Origin: Methanobacteriales archaeon HGW-Methanobacteriales-1
Lineage (GTDB): Archaea; Methanobacteriota; Methanobacteria; Methanobacteriales; Methanobacteriaceae
DNA: 64,000 nt
Direction of reading: 5' to 3'
Assembly (NCBI GenBank): GCA_002839705.1
Contig: PGYO01000001.1
Span: 248,001 to 312,000 of the forward strand
Shown here: in pieces, positions 9,389 to 17,859 of the stretch
How the letters are laid out: each line of letters opens with the position of its first letter
How positions within the stretch are numbered: the stretch's first letter is position 1
Made by a program: the position numbers and the translations under genes
Notes under the pieces: generated by a model
The model's input: only the letters and a program-made list of their open reading frames with translations
Databases searched by the model: none
Told to the model about the DNA's origin: nothing

Positions 9389-9955
9389 ATGATACGAATT
9401 GGAATCTTAAATTTGCAGGGAGATGTTTCAGAGCATTTTCAGATTGCTCAGAAAGCTCTGGAAAATCTGAAAGTTGAATACCAGTTACTGAATGTGAGAA
9501 CGGCTGAAGATGCTTCTCAATGTAATGGAATAATAATATCTGGTGGAGAAAGCACTGTCATTGGTAAATTGATGGTGGAAAATGGAATAAAAGATATTAT
9601 AATTCAAAATAAGATTCCAGTTTTTGGAACTTGTGCTGGAATGGTGCTATTGGCCAAAGAAACTGATTATGAACAACCTTTGTTAGAGTTAATGGATATG
9701 AAAGTCAAAAGAAATGCTTTTGGCCGTCAAAAAGATTCTTTTGAGCAAGAAATAGAGATATTAGGTGGAAAATATACTGGAGTTTTCATCCGAGCCCCGG
9801 CCATAGAAAAAGTAGGGGAAGATGTTCAGATAATTTCTAAAATTGATGATATAATTATTGGGGTGAAGCAGGGGAAAAATATGGCCCTGGCATTTCATCC
9901 AGAACTTACTGAAGATACTAGATTACATGAATACTTTATAAAGGAGGTATTATAG
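9389..9955 (+). CDS. pdxT: PLP synthase glutaminase subunit PdxT
   Basis: PdxT hydrolyses glutamine and channels ammonia to PdxS for pyridoxal 5'-phosphate synthesis. The 188-residue protein has the family length. It shows GILNLQGDVSEH at the N-terminus, ISGGEST, the nucleophile Cys in FGTCAGMVLLA, and the His-Glu pair in AFHPELT. Its TAG overlaps the GTG start of the next gene (9953-9957), so it is the first gene of the glutamate synthase operon; pdxS is not in this window. A sharing of regulation between two glutamine-using systems is inference. Confidence 0.95.
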   Translation: MIRIGILNLQGDVSEHFQIAQKALENLKVEYQLLNVRTAEDASQCNGIIISGGESTVIGKLMVENGIKDIIIQNKIPVFGTCAGMVLLAKETDYEQPLLELMDMKVKRNAFGRQKDSFEQEIEILGGKYTGVFIRAPAIEKVGEDVQIISKIDDIIIGVKQGKNMALAFHPELTEDTRLHEYFIKEVL

Positions 9956-10872
9956 TGTGTGGAATTGCAGGCGTAGTTTATAAAGATAAAAAGCTTCACC
10001 CCGTGGGAAGCGACATGACAAAAATGCTAAATGCTCTACAACACAGAGGCCCTGATTCTGCAGGGTTTTCTCTATATGGTGGATTAGGCCTTGAAGATAA
10101 CGAGTATTTACTTAATATTGAAGTTAAAGAAAGACCAGGACTAATTGAATCTGTTAAAGAAATAGTGGAATTTGTTAGTCCTATTAAATCTGAAGAAATA
10201 ATTCCTTCTGTGGAAAATTTCAACATCTATCGATGTAAAATTTCTCTGAATGAATTTTCCCAGTTAAAACCCCTGATTATGGATATTGACAAACTGGAAG
10301 ATGTCATGGTACTTAATGGTAGTCATTCATTTGAAATGATTAAAGACGTAGGCTCTGTCTTAGAAATTGCGGATAGATATGACACCTGGTCAAAAATGGG
10401 AACTCATGCTATTGGCCACACTCGATTTTCCACTGAAAGTCTGGTAGATAGATATCACGCTCACCCTTTCCAGACTTACATTATACCAGATATCACGGTG
10501 GTCCACAACGGCCAGATAACTAACTACTGGAAAATAAGGGACCCTCTGGAACGTAAAGGACACATATTTGAAACTAATAATGATACGGAATGCATTGTGC
10601 ATTATGTGGCCGATAAACTGGACAATGGATACTCATTAGAGGAAGCTCTAGAACAATCTGTTAAAGACATGGATGGGCCTTTTTCTTATATTATAGGGAC
10701 TCCTAATGGTGTAGGAATTGCCAAAGATCAACTGGGACTTCGTCCGGGAGTAATGTCTGAAAACGATGATGTCTTTGCCATTGCCTCTGAAGAAGTTTCA
10801 CTGAGAGAAGTTATGGATACTCAGAATGTGGAACAGATTTCCCCGGGAGAAGTTAGGGTTTACGAAATTTAA
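9955..10872 (+). CDS. Glutamate synthase glutaminase subunit (class II amidotransferase domain)
   Basis: This is the stand-alone archaeal equivalent of domain 1 of glutamate synthase: it releases ammonia from glutamine. The start GTG is followed at once by TGT, giving the N-terminal nucleophile Cys2 (MCGIAG) after Met removal, and AAGGAGGT lies ahead of it. LQHRGPDSAG, GHTRFST, HAHPFQ, VHNGQITNY and the NNDTE segment are typical of the Ntn amidotransferase fold. Residues about 60-140 form an insert between the N-terminal strand region and the main domain. The operon also encodes the other glutamate synthase domains as separate proteins. Confidence 0.92.
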   Translation: MCGIAGVVYKDKKLHPVGSDMTKMLNALQHRGPDSAGFSLYGGLGLEDNEYLLNIEVKERPGLIESVKEIVEFVSPIKSEEIIPSVENFNIYRCKISLNEFSQLKPLIMDIDKLEDVMVLNGSHSFEMIKDVGSVLEIADRYDTWSKMGTHAIGHTRFSTESLVDRYHAHPFQTYIIPDITVVHNGQITNYWKIRDPLERKGHIFETNNDTECIVHYVADKLDNGYSLEEALEQSVKDMDGPFSYIIGTPNGVGIAKDQLGLRPGVMSENDDVFAIASEEVSLREVMDTQNVEQISPGEVRVYEI

Positions 10873-10920
10873 TAATTTAAATTTGATATTATTTGAATGA
10901 TTATATATGAAGGTGATTTA

Positions 10921-11610
10921 ATGAGGGAAATAGAAATTGACGCTCAATCAAAAACTCCCAGGGAAATAAACCGTGCTATACGGGATATGAGTCAGGAATA
11001 TGATCGAATTATCCTGAAAAATCCTGATGCCAAGCATTACCTCGCGGCTGGCCTTACAAATGATGTGGAACTGGTCATTGAAGGTTCGGCAGGATACTTT
11101 GTAGGAACTATGACTCATAACGCTCGTATAAAAATAAATGGTAATGCTGGATGGTTTCCGGCAGATAACATGACTGATGGCGAAGTGATTGTTGAAGGAT
11201 CTGCTGGAGACGGTGTAGGTCAAGGAATATATGGTGGAACTGTAGTGGTTCGAAGGGATGTTGGATCCCGTACCGGAGAAATAATGAAGAATGGAACCGT
11301 AATTATCGGTGGAAATTCTGGATTTATGACGGGTATATTTATGATGGGTGGTAGAATTATCATCCTGGGTGATCTGGCTGAAGATGCAGGAGAATCTATC
11401 ATAAGGGGAGCTATTTACGTTCTAGGTGAAATTAAGAGCCTGGGAAAAAATGCTAAAATAGAAGAAATAGACGAGGAAGATAAAAAGGAATTGAAGGAAC
11501 TTCTACCTTCTTATGGTTTTGAATTAGATGATTCAAAATATGATAACTTCCGTAAAATAGTCCCAAGAAGCAAAAGACCATTCTATGGTCAGGATTCGGA
11601 GGAAGGATAA
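10921..11610 (+). CDS. Glutamate synthase GXGXG-domain subunit
   Basis: This equals the C-terminal beta-helix (domain 3) of bacterial GltB, as a separate 229-residue protein; the same fold occurs in formylmethanofuran dehydrogenase subunit C. Repeated G.(A/S)G.......G....V turns are obvious (GNAGWF, GSAGDGVG, GGNSGF). I use ATG 10921 because AAGGTGAT (10909-10916) sits just before it; an in-frame ATG at 10897 has no site. The stop overlaps the next start (TAATG, 11608-11612). It probably has a structural role linking the glutaminase and synthase parts. Confidence 0.9.
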   Translation: MREIEIDAQSKTPREINRAIRDMSQEYDRIILKNPDAKHYLAAGLTNDVELVIEGSAGYFVGTMTHNARIKINGNAGWFPADNMTDGEVIVEGSAGDGVGQGIYGGTVVVRRDVGSRTGEIMKNGTVIIGGNSGFMTGIFMMGGRIIILGDLAEDAGESIIRGAIYVLGEIKSLGKNAKIEEIDEEDKKELKELLPSYGFELDDSKYDNFRKIVPRSKRPFYGQDSEEG

Positions 11611-12800
11611 TGAATAATAACTCTGTTAAAAATCAAGCTGAAATAAAAGCGGGCACTTGTTCGGAGAAAATTGCCATGACCGGAACCCCCTGTCAAATCA
11701 TGGCCGCTTCTATTATGGATGATTATTCTGGTCATCTAGGGGATTTACCAGTAGATTTAAAAATAGGTCTTTTCTGTATGGAAAACTTTTCCTACAGCTA
11801 CTTAAAGGAACTTTTGAAAAAGCACGACATTGATTTAAAGGATGTGAGCCAGTGTCGTATTGAAAAGGGCTATTTATGGTTATATCTCACTGAAGATCAA
11901 ATATTCAAAATATCTTTAGATGAAGCTAAAACATGTATCCGAAAAAGCTGCCAGATATGTATGGACTTCACTTCTGAACAGTCTGATCTATCTGTCGGTT
12001 CTGTAGGATCTCCTGAAGGCTGGTCTACAGTCATTATCCGTAATGAAAAAGGATTAGAATTAATGGAAAATGCTGAGAAAGCTAATTACATTGAAACTAA
12101 ACCTATGTCTGATTCAGGGATAAAATTAATGGAAAGATTAGCCCTTAAAAAGAAATCTGAAAACTTACAAGAAATTAAAAAACGGGAAAACATGGCTCGC
12201 CCAGTGTTATACTGGAGAATAATGCCTGAAGGAGAATACTTGGAAGAAATTGCAGATAGTCAATTTGCAGACCTTAAAAGTGATGTTATTGATGTTGGTG
12301 CATGCGTTCTTTGTGGGGCCTGTTTATTGTCCTGCCCTGAAAATATTGTAGAAATAAATGGTAGAAAACCTGAAGTAAAAGGAAAATGCCCAGAAGGTTG
12401 TAATGCCTGTTATGTGGCCTGTCCTAGAACTTACGTTCCAGATAATATAGTTAGTCATGACGCTGAAAAATCTGCCTTTGGGAACTACATTAAAATAGTC
12501 TCTGCCAGGGCTGCCATGTTCCAGGGTCAGGATGGGGGAGTTGTTACTTCTCTATTAAGTTTTGCCGTTTCTAGCAAAGTGGTTGACGAGGCATTAATAG
12601 TAGATAAAAGTGCCCATGACCCATGGAAACCAAAACCAGGACTTACTGGTGATGTGGAATCAATCGTTAAAGCTTCAGGGACTAAATATTCTGCTTGTCC
12701 CATTTTTAAACCATTAAAAGATGAACAAAATAAATCATTAAAAAATAATTCATTTAGTGAATCAGGATCCAATAAATTAAAATCTAATGGGGGATCATAA
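11610..12800 (+). CDS. FrhB-like F420/ferredoxin subunit, circularly permuted, of glutamate synthase
   Basis: The 396-residue protein has all segments of the coenzyme F420 hydrogenase/dehydrogenase beta-subunit family but in swapped order. Residues about 20-195 match the usual C-terminal part (GTPCQI 25-30, KIGLFCMENF 51-60, C114/C117, SVGSPEGWST 131-140). Then follow two [4Fe-4S] ferredoxin motifs (C232/235/238/242 and C260/264/267/271). Residues about 293-371 match the usual N-terminal part (QDGGVVTSLL, PWKPKP, GTKYSACP), ending in a low-complexity tail. It overlaps both neighbours (TAATG at each end). Inferred role: passing electrons from F420H2 or ferredoxin to the FMN/Fe-S synthase subunit. 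Confidence 0.85.
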   Translation: MNNNSVKNQAEIKAGTCSEKIAMTGTPCQIMAASIMDDYSGHLGDLPVDLKIGLFCMENFSYSYLKELLKKHDIDLKDVSQCRIEKGYLWLYLTEDQIFKISLDEAKTCIRKSCQICMDFTSEQSDLSVGSVGSPEGWSTVIIRNEKGLELMENAEKANYIETKPMSDSGIKLMERLALKKKSENLQEIKKRENMARPVLYWRIMPEGEYLEEIADSQFADLKSDVIDVGACVLCGACLLSCPENIVEINGRKPEVKGKCPEGCNACYVACPRTYVPDNIVSHDAEKSAFGNYIKIVSARAAMFQGQDGGVVTSLLSFAVSSKVVDEALIVDKSAHDPWKPKPGLTGDVESIVKASGTKYSACPIFKPLKDEQNKSLKNNSFSESGSNKLKSNGGS

Positions 12801-14302
12801 TGCCTTTCAAAGTAGAAAGAAGTAAAGAGCTCTGTATGAGAAATTTTGACAGGCCTGGATGCTGCTGGTACTTATGTGACAACCGGGACGAAAGTCAATG
12901 TAAAAACTGTTACTCCTGTTATAACAACTGTCCTCATGACGTTTATGAAATAGTTGGGGATCAACCTTACCCACTTCACCATGAAAACTGTGTGGGATGC
13001 CGTATATGTGAAGAAATGTGTCCTAACGATGCAATTGAAGTAAATGCCGTGCCCGAAGATACTCGTAATGTTTGGTCATTCTCAGATCTATTGGAAATCC
13101 AGAGAAAATCTAACGAAGGATCCTACAAAGTTAGGGGATGTGGTGCAACCCGTATCATACCTACATTTGATGATCTGGTAATTGTACCGGCCCAGGTTTC
13201 CAGGCCACCTATTGACAAGTATCGGGAACCATGTAACACCAAAGTGGTTTTAGGAAGTCGTTACGCTGAAAACCCACTGGTACTGGACACACCTATTATG
13301 ATTGCAGCCATGTCATTTGGTGCACTAAGTAAAGAAGCCAAAATTGCTCTGGCTATGGGAGCTACTCTTGCTGGAACAGCTACCAACACGGGTGAAGGTG
13401 GAATGCTTCCAGAAGAACGTAAATACGCTTCTAAATTAATTGCCCAATATGCATCTGGTCGATTTGGTGTATCTGCAGAATATTTAAATAATTCTGAGGC
13501 AATTGAGATTAAAATTGGTCAGGGAGCAAAATCCGGTATGGGAGGACACCTTTTAGGTGAAAAAGTTACTGCAGAGGTATCTAAAATCAGAATGATTCCT
13601 GAAGGAAGTGATGCTCTAAGCCCGGCCCGACACATGGATATTGTAGGTCCAGAAGATTTGAGTATGAAGATTTCTCAATTAAGAGAAATCAGTGACTGGA
13701 AAGTCCCAATCATGGTTAAATTCACCTCTGGAAGGGTAAGTGACGATGTAAAGATTGCTGCTAAAGCTGGAGCAGACATAATTGTAGTGGATGGTATGCA
13801 GGGCGGAACTGGCGCTGGTCCGGATATAGTAACTGAACACTCTGGTGTTCCAACTATTGCTGGAATTGTGGAAGCAGATGAAGCCTTAAAACATATCAAC
13901 CTGAGGGAAAAAGTGAGTCTGGTAGCTGCAGGTGGTATCCGAAATGGTGCCGATGTGGCCAAGGCCATTGCTTTAGGTGCAGATGCAGCATACATTGCAA
14001 CTTCTGCGCTGGTTTCCATAGGCTGCCGTGTTTGTCAAAAGTGTTATACTGGAACCTGTAGGAAAGGTATCGCTACCCAGAATCCTCAATTTAGAAGGAG
14101 ACTGGACTATGTGGAAGGTGGTAAAAAGGTGGCCCGCTACATAGAAGCTATGACTGAAGAAGCTTGCATGCTTACCCAGCAGGCAGGAAATACTGATGTG
14201 AGCAAACTGGAAAAGGACGATCTTCGTGCATTAACTATCGAGTCATCAGTCCTAACTGGTGTGAAAATGGCCGGATTGGAAGCCCCTTTCATTAAAAAAT
14301 AA
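12800..14302 (+). CDS. Glutamate synthase FMN/Fe-S synthase subunit (archaeal GltB core)
   Basis: It makes two glutamates from 2-oxoglutarate plus ammonia handed over from the glutaminase, using reduced FMN. The 500-residue protein begins with Cys-rich segments and two ferredoxin motifs (about residues 31-70: CKNCYSCYNNCP and CVGCRICEEMCP). The FMN-binding barrel follows, with SFGALSKEAK, NTGEGGM, GQGAKSGMGGHL, VDGMQGGTGAGP and GGIRNGADVAKAI. The [3Fe-4S] motif CRVCQKCYTGTC lies near residues 411-422. Last gene of the five-gene operon; a stem-loop overlaps its stop codon. Confidence 0.94.
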   Translation: MPFKVERSKELCMRNFDRPGCCWYLCDNRDESQCKNCYSCYNNCPHDVYEIVGDQPYPLHHENCVGCRICEEMCPNDAIEVNAVPEDTRNVWSFSDLLEIQRKSNEGSYKVRGCGATRIIPTFDDLVIVPAQVSRPPIDKYREPCNTKVVLGSRYAENPLVLDTPIMIAAMSFGALSKEAKIALAMGATLAGTATNTGEGGMLPEERKYASKLIAQYASGRFGVSAEYLNNSEAIEIKIGQGAKSGMGGHLLGEKVTAEVSKIRMIPEGSDALSPARHMDIVGPEDLSMKISQLREISDWKVPIMVKFTSGRVSDDVKIAAKAGADIIVVDGMQGGTGAGPDIVTEHSGVPTIAGIVEADEALKHINLREKVSLVAAGGIRNGADVAKAIALGADAAYIATSALVSIGCRVCQKCYTGTCRKGIATQNPQFRRRLDYVEGGKKVARYIEAMTEEACMLTQQAGNTDVSKLEKDDLRALTIESSVLTGVKMAGLEAPFIKK

Positions 14303-14329
14303 TTCCTTTTAATATTTTTAAGAGGAATT
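14301..14329 (+). terminator. Stem-loop terminator after the glutamate synthase operon
   Basis: AATTCCTTTT (14301-14310) pairs with AAGAGGAATT (14320-14329), one G-T pair, around a nine-base loop. The stem starts on the last bases of the stop codon and is followed by a T-run near 14341. Confidence 0.5.
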
Positions 14330-14430
14330 ATAATTCCTATTTTTTAATAGGGTCTAACATTAAAATAAGATAAGTAATCTTTTTGTTATTTGTTTCATTT
14401 AATTTAATATTAATTCTTTAAATAAAGAGT

Positions 14431-14685
14431 TCATTTTGTTTGTTTTTTTGGAATGCTAGCTTTTGCTCTTTTTCCTAAATTAATGGAATTTTTTGTATCA
14501 TCTTCAGTTTTATTAGAAAAATTGTCTTCTATTTTTTCTTTCTGGCTTATACATTCTGGACAAATAGTTAATTCATTAAATGGGTCCATTTCATCGGTAA
14601 AGTGTCCAATGAATGCTTGTTTATATTTAAATTTAGAAAAATCATCTTTATTAAAATTTTTTCCGCATTTTTCACATTTTTTCAT
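14431..14685 (-). CDS. Small zinc-ribbon protein
   Basis: The 84-residue protein starts MKKCEKCGKNF and has a second CPEC pair about 35 residues later, so two CxxC knuckles can hold one zinc. The C-terminal third is charged and lysine-rich (KRAKASIPKKQTK), suggesting contact with nucleic acid or protein. GGCGAT precedes the ATG. No family recognised; the longer ORF on the other strand over the same bases looks like a shadow. Confidence 0.65.
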   Translation of the reverse strand: MKKCEKCGKNFNKDDFSKFKYKQAFIGHFTDEMDPFNELTICPECISQKEKIEDNFSNKTEDDTKNSINLGKRAKASIPKKQTK

Positions 14686-14996
14686 ATCAATCGCCGATAA
14701 TAAGTTAAATTCCTTTTTAAAATTATATATTACTCATATCTAATTATTCATTTATATCATTTTTTTAATTTTAATAAGTTGTATTGTTTGAGATTGTTAT
14801 GGGGGACGGTTTTAATATCCCTAAAAACAGAAACAGAAAAATAAGATGTTGGAGTTAATTTAAAACATTTATATGTTACATTAATGCAATTTTATATATA
14901 ATTTAAAAAATTTGTTTAACCATCACTGTATTTATGGATTACATTATTGATAGATATGCTAATTAGATATGAAATATTATTTTAACGGGGATAGAA
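14686..14996. promoter_or_regulatory. Intergenic region with probable promoter of the MFS gene
   Basis: Divergent spacer. TTTATATATAA near 14891-14902 is a good TATA box, about 95 bases before the transporter start, and another TTTATATG lies near 14868. No operator-like palindrome stands out, and no RNA gene is visible. Confidence 0.35.
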
Positions 14997-16379
14997 ATGC
15001 AAATATCAGTAAAACATTACGTACTAATCATAGCTGCTCTTTCATCTTTCTTAACACCATTTATGGGAGCATCTGTTAATGTGGCCCTTCCTGCTATAGC
15101 AGCACAGTTCAAAATTGATGCGATAGTTCAAAACTGGATTCCTGCTTCATATCTTCTGGCAGCAGCCATATTTGCCGTTCCATTTGGTAGAATATCTGAA
15201 ATTTATGGTATGAAAAAGATATTTACCTATGGAATGCTTATTTTCACAATTTTCTCGGTTCTGTCTGCCATGGCCCCTGATGCTAATTCTCTTATAATAT
15301 TCCGGGTTTTCCAGGGAATTGGGTCTGCTATGATGTTTGTAACTGGTCTGGCACTTTTAACCAGAGTTTACCCTCCTAAAGATAGGGGAAAAGCTATCGG
15401 GATAAACATTGCAGTAGTTTACATTGGATTATCATTAGGGCCTGTTTTAGGTGGATTATTCACTAATTACTTAGGATGGGCTAGCATATTTTGGTTTACA
15501 GTACCTATTGGTATCCTGACTCTGGCTATTGTATTGGGAAAACTCAAAGACGAATGGGCAGATGCTAAGGGTGAAAAATTTGATTTCATTGGTTCTGCAT
15601 TTTATTCTGTGGCTCTTTTCCTTTTGATGTATGGATTTTCACTTTTACCAGATACATCAGGAATATGGATGCTTATAATCGGAGCTTTATTGTTAATTGG
15701 ATTTGTAAAATGGGAATTAGGTCATTCTAGTCCAGTATTCAACATGAAACTCTTTAAAAATTATACTTTCACCTTCTCCAGCTTGGCAGCTTTAATAAAT
15801 TACAGTTCAACCTTTGCAGTTTCTCTTCTTTTGAGTTACTACTTGCAGTACATAAAAGCATTTGATGCCCAGACCACAGGACTAATTTTGGTGGCTCAAC
15901 CAATAATTATGGCTATTGTAGCACCTATGGCCGGTCGTCTTTCTGATAAAAGAGATCCACAACTTTTAGCTGCTATGGGAATGGCCATCACTACAGTAGG
16001 CCTATTTATACTTTCGTTCCTGAACCAAAACACTAGTCTGGAACTAATTATAGTGGCTTTGATGATTTTGGGTCTTGGATTCGGACTTTTTTCTTCTCCA
16101 AATACCAATGCCATTATGGGGTCTGTGGAGAGAAAATACTATGGTATAGCCTCTGCTACAGTTAGTTCTATGCGTTTAATAGGTCAAACATTTAGTGTAG
16201 GCATTGTAACTCTGGTTTTTGCTTTTGTAATGGGTAGGGTTATTATTTCACCAGAATCTTATGCACTTTTATTGAAAAGCATCCCTATATGCTTCTCCAT
16301 ATTCACAGTAATGTGTTTCATTGGTATTTTTGCTGCAAAGGCTAAAAGAAACAGTAATAATATTGCTAAAGGAAAATAA
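14997..16379 (+). CDS. MFS drug/solute efflux transporter (DHA2-like)
   Basis: The 460-residue protein is almost wholly hydrophobic, with about 14 predicted membrane helices as in the DHA2 family of drug:proton antiporters. Visible motifs are PFGRISEIYGMKK (loop 2-3, motif A-like), FRVFQGIGSAM (helix 4), GLSLGPVLGG (motif C, the antiporter motif) and a second motif A-like AGRLSDKRDP. GGGGAT precedes the ATG. The substrate cannot be read from sequence. No regulator gene adjoins it. Confidence 0.85.
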   Translation: MQISVKHYVLIIAALSSFLTPFMGASVNVALPAIAAQFKIDAIVQNWIPASYLLAAAIFAVPFGRISEIYGMKKIFTYGMLIFTIFSVLSAMAPDANSLIIFRVFQGIGSAMMFVTGLALLTRVYPPKDRGKAIGINIAVVYIGLSLGPVLGGLFTNYLGWASIFWFTVPIGILTLAIVLGKLKDEWADAKGEKFDFIGSAFYSVALFLLMYGFSLLPDTSGIWMLIIGALLLIGFVKWELGHSSPVFNMKLFKNYTFTFSSLAALINYSSTFAVSLLLSYYLQYIKAFDAQTTGLILVAQPIIMAIVAPMAGRLSDKRDPQLLAAMGMAITTVGLFILSFLNQNTSLELIIVALMILGLGFGLFSSPNTNAIMGSVERKYYGIASATVSSMRLIGQTFSVGIVTLVFAFVMGRVIISPESYALLLKSIPICFSIFTVMCFIGIFAAKAKRNSNNIAKGK

Positions 16380-16465
16380 AAAGTATTTTTTTAAGAAATT
16401 TTAATTTTTTTATTTTAATAAAATAATAATTAAAAAAATGAGATTATTGGTCAATGAGGGATTAT

Positions 16466-17200
16466 ATGACTGTAAAAAAAGATAAAATGAAAATTAAAAT
16501 AACTAAAAATGGTCCATATATTGTTACTGGTGTAATTCCGCTTTATGAACAGAAATTAATTACTGATGAAGCCGGTCATACTAAAGAATTACAAGATATT
16601 CGTCAATTTCCTCCACAAGATAATTATACTTTATGTCGGTGCGGCCAGTCAAAAAACAAGCCTTATTGTGATGGATCTCATACTGAAGCTGGTTTTGATG
16701 GTACGGAAACAGCCAGTGAAAAAACATACATGGAAAAAGCAGAAATATTTGAAGGGCCTGAACTTAAATTAACTGATGCCCATGAGTTTTGTGACCACTC
16801 CCGATTCTGTTTACGAGCTGGAGGCATAAGAGAAAATATTAAAAAGTCTGATGATCCAGAAGCCCGCCAAACAGCCATCGACGAGGCTATGATATGTCCA
16901 TCTGGCAGATTGGTTCTTTGGGATAAGAAAACAGGACAAGCCTTTGAAAAAGAATACGAACCATCTATTGTACTTATACGAGACCCTCAAAAGAATTGTG
17001 AAGGCCCTATATGGGTAAGGGGTGGAGTCAATATTGAATCTGCTGATGGAACAGAATATGAAACTCGAAATAGGGTTACTTTATGTCGATGTGGTAAATC
17101 AGAAAATAAACCCTACTGTGATGGCAGTCACTGGATGAATGCTGAACAGAAATTAAAGTTCCGTAAAAAATGGGGTCTTGATGAAAGAAAAGAGGAATGA
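16466..17200 (+). CDS. CDGSH iron-sulfur protein with two CDGSH motifs and a central mono-cluster domain
   Basis: The 244-residue protein has an N-terminal CDGSH motif (C57, C59, C68, H72: CRCGQS...YCDGSH), a middle domain with Cys109, Cys115 and Cys144 in a pattern like divergent 4Fe-4S YjdI-type proteins (CDHSRFC...ICPSG), and a second CDGSH motif (C207, C209, C218, H222). CDGSH domains bind [2Fe-2S] with three Cys and one His. I use ATG 16466 because GAGGG (16456-16460) lies ahead of it; the upstream ATG 16454 overlaps that site. Probable redox or cluster-handling role in the cytoplasm; partner unknown. Confidence 0.87.
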   Translation: MTVKKDKMKIKITKNGPYIVTGVIPLYEQKLITDEAGHTKELQDIRQFPPQDNYTLCRCGQSKNKPYCDGSHTEAGFDGTETASEKTYMEKAEIFEGPELKLTDAHEFCDHSRFCLRAGGIRENIKKSDDPEARQTAIDEAMICPSGRLVLWDKKTGQAFEKEYEPSIVLIRDPQKNCEGPIWVRGGVNIESADGTEYETRNRVTLCRCGKSENKPYCDGSHWMNAEQKLKFRKKWGLDERKEE

Positions 17201-17278
17201 TTTTAATATTTTTACTTATTCTCTTTTTTTAAAGGCTAGATTTTTCAATGCTAATTATTTTTTAACTTTATTAAACTA

Positions 17279-17701
17279 TTATTCAAGAGATTTTAACCAT
17301 CTAATAGTGGTATCAGCTATTTCTTCTGAAATATCATCTATATTGTCCTGTTCACTCCAAGTGCAAATCCCTTCTTCGTCGATATCCCCCACTACATCTT
17401 CTATCTGGTCATCATCAGAGAGGTTGCCGTGTTCAGATTCGCAAAAGTTGAAATTTTTGTCGCGTTTTTCAAATAAAAGATCCCAATTTTGTGAATTTCT
17501 CAATTCCCAGTACCAGTAAAAAGTATTGACGGTTTCTGCTTCCGGATCATTTTCTTCAAAGTTTTCTTCTTTTTCATATCCTACAATCAAAACTTTATCA
17601 TCATCAAGATAAATTTTCTTTTCCCAGGTATCTTTGGCACTGTTAGTGATTTCCAGATCTGTTTTTTCAATTTGCTCAACCAGTTCGGTTTTTTCTATCA
17701 T
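17279..17701 (-). CDS. Acidic protein of unknown function
   Basis: The 140-residue protein is very acidic (many Asp/Glu), with several aromatic residues in FYWYWELRNSQNW and no membrane helix. A good AGGAGAT site precedes the ATG. I recognise no family. Composition suggests a soluble cytoplasmic protein, possibly binding a basic partner. The overlapping plus-strand ORF (17178-17519) is rejected as a shadow. Confidence 0.6.
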   Translation of the reverse strand: MIEKTELVEQIEKTDLEITNSAKDTWEKKIYLDDDKVLIVGYEKEENFEENDPEAETVNTFYWYWELRNSQNWDLLFEKRDKNFNFCESEHGNLSDDDQIEDVVGDIDEEGICTWSEQDNIDDISEEIADTTIRWLKSLE

Positions 17702-17859
17702 TTTAATCTCCTGAATAACACTATCAATAATATTATAATATGTATTGGAATTAGATATAGATATCTAATAATAATTAAGAATTTTCACGAAGAATATGAA
17801 AAATAATCAATAAAGACCTAATAAATAAATTCTCATAGCAATTAGGAGCGGAATAAAAA

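Noticed and set aside
14453-14743. 96-codon plus-strand ORF
   Set aside because: It overlaps the minus-strand zinc-ribbon gene, which has CxxC pairs and a ribosome site; the plus frame has neither.
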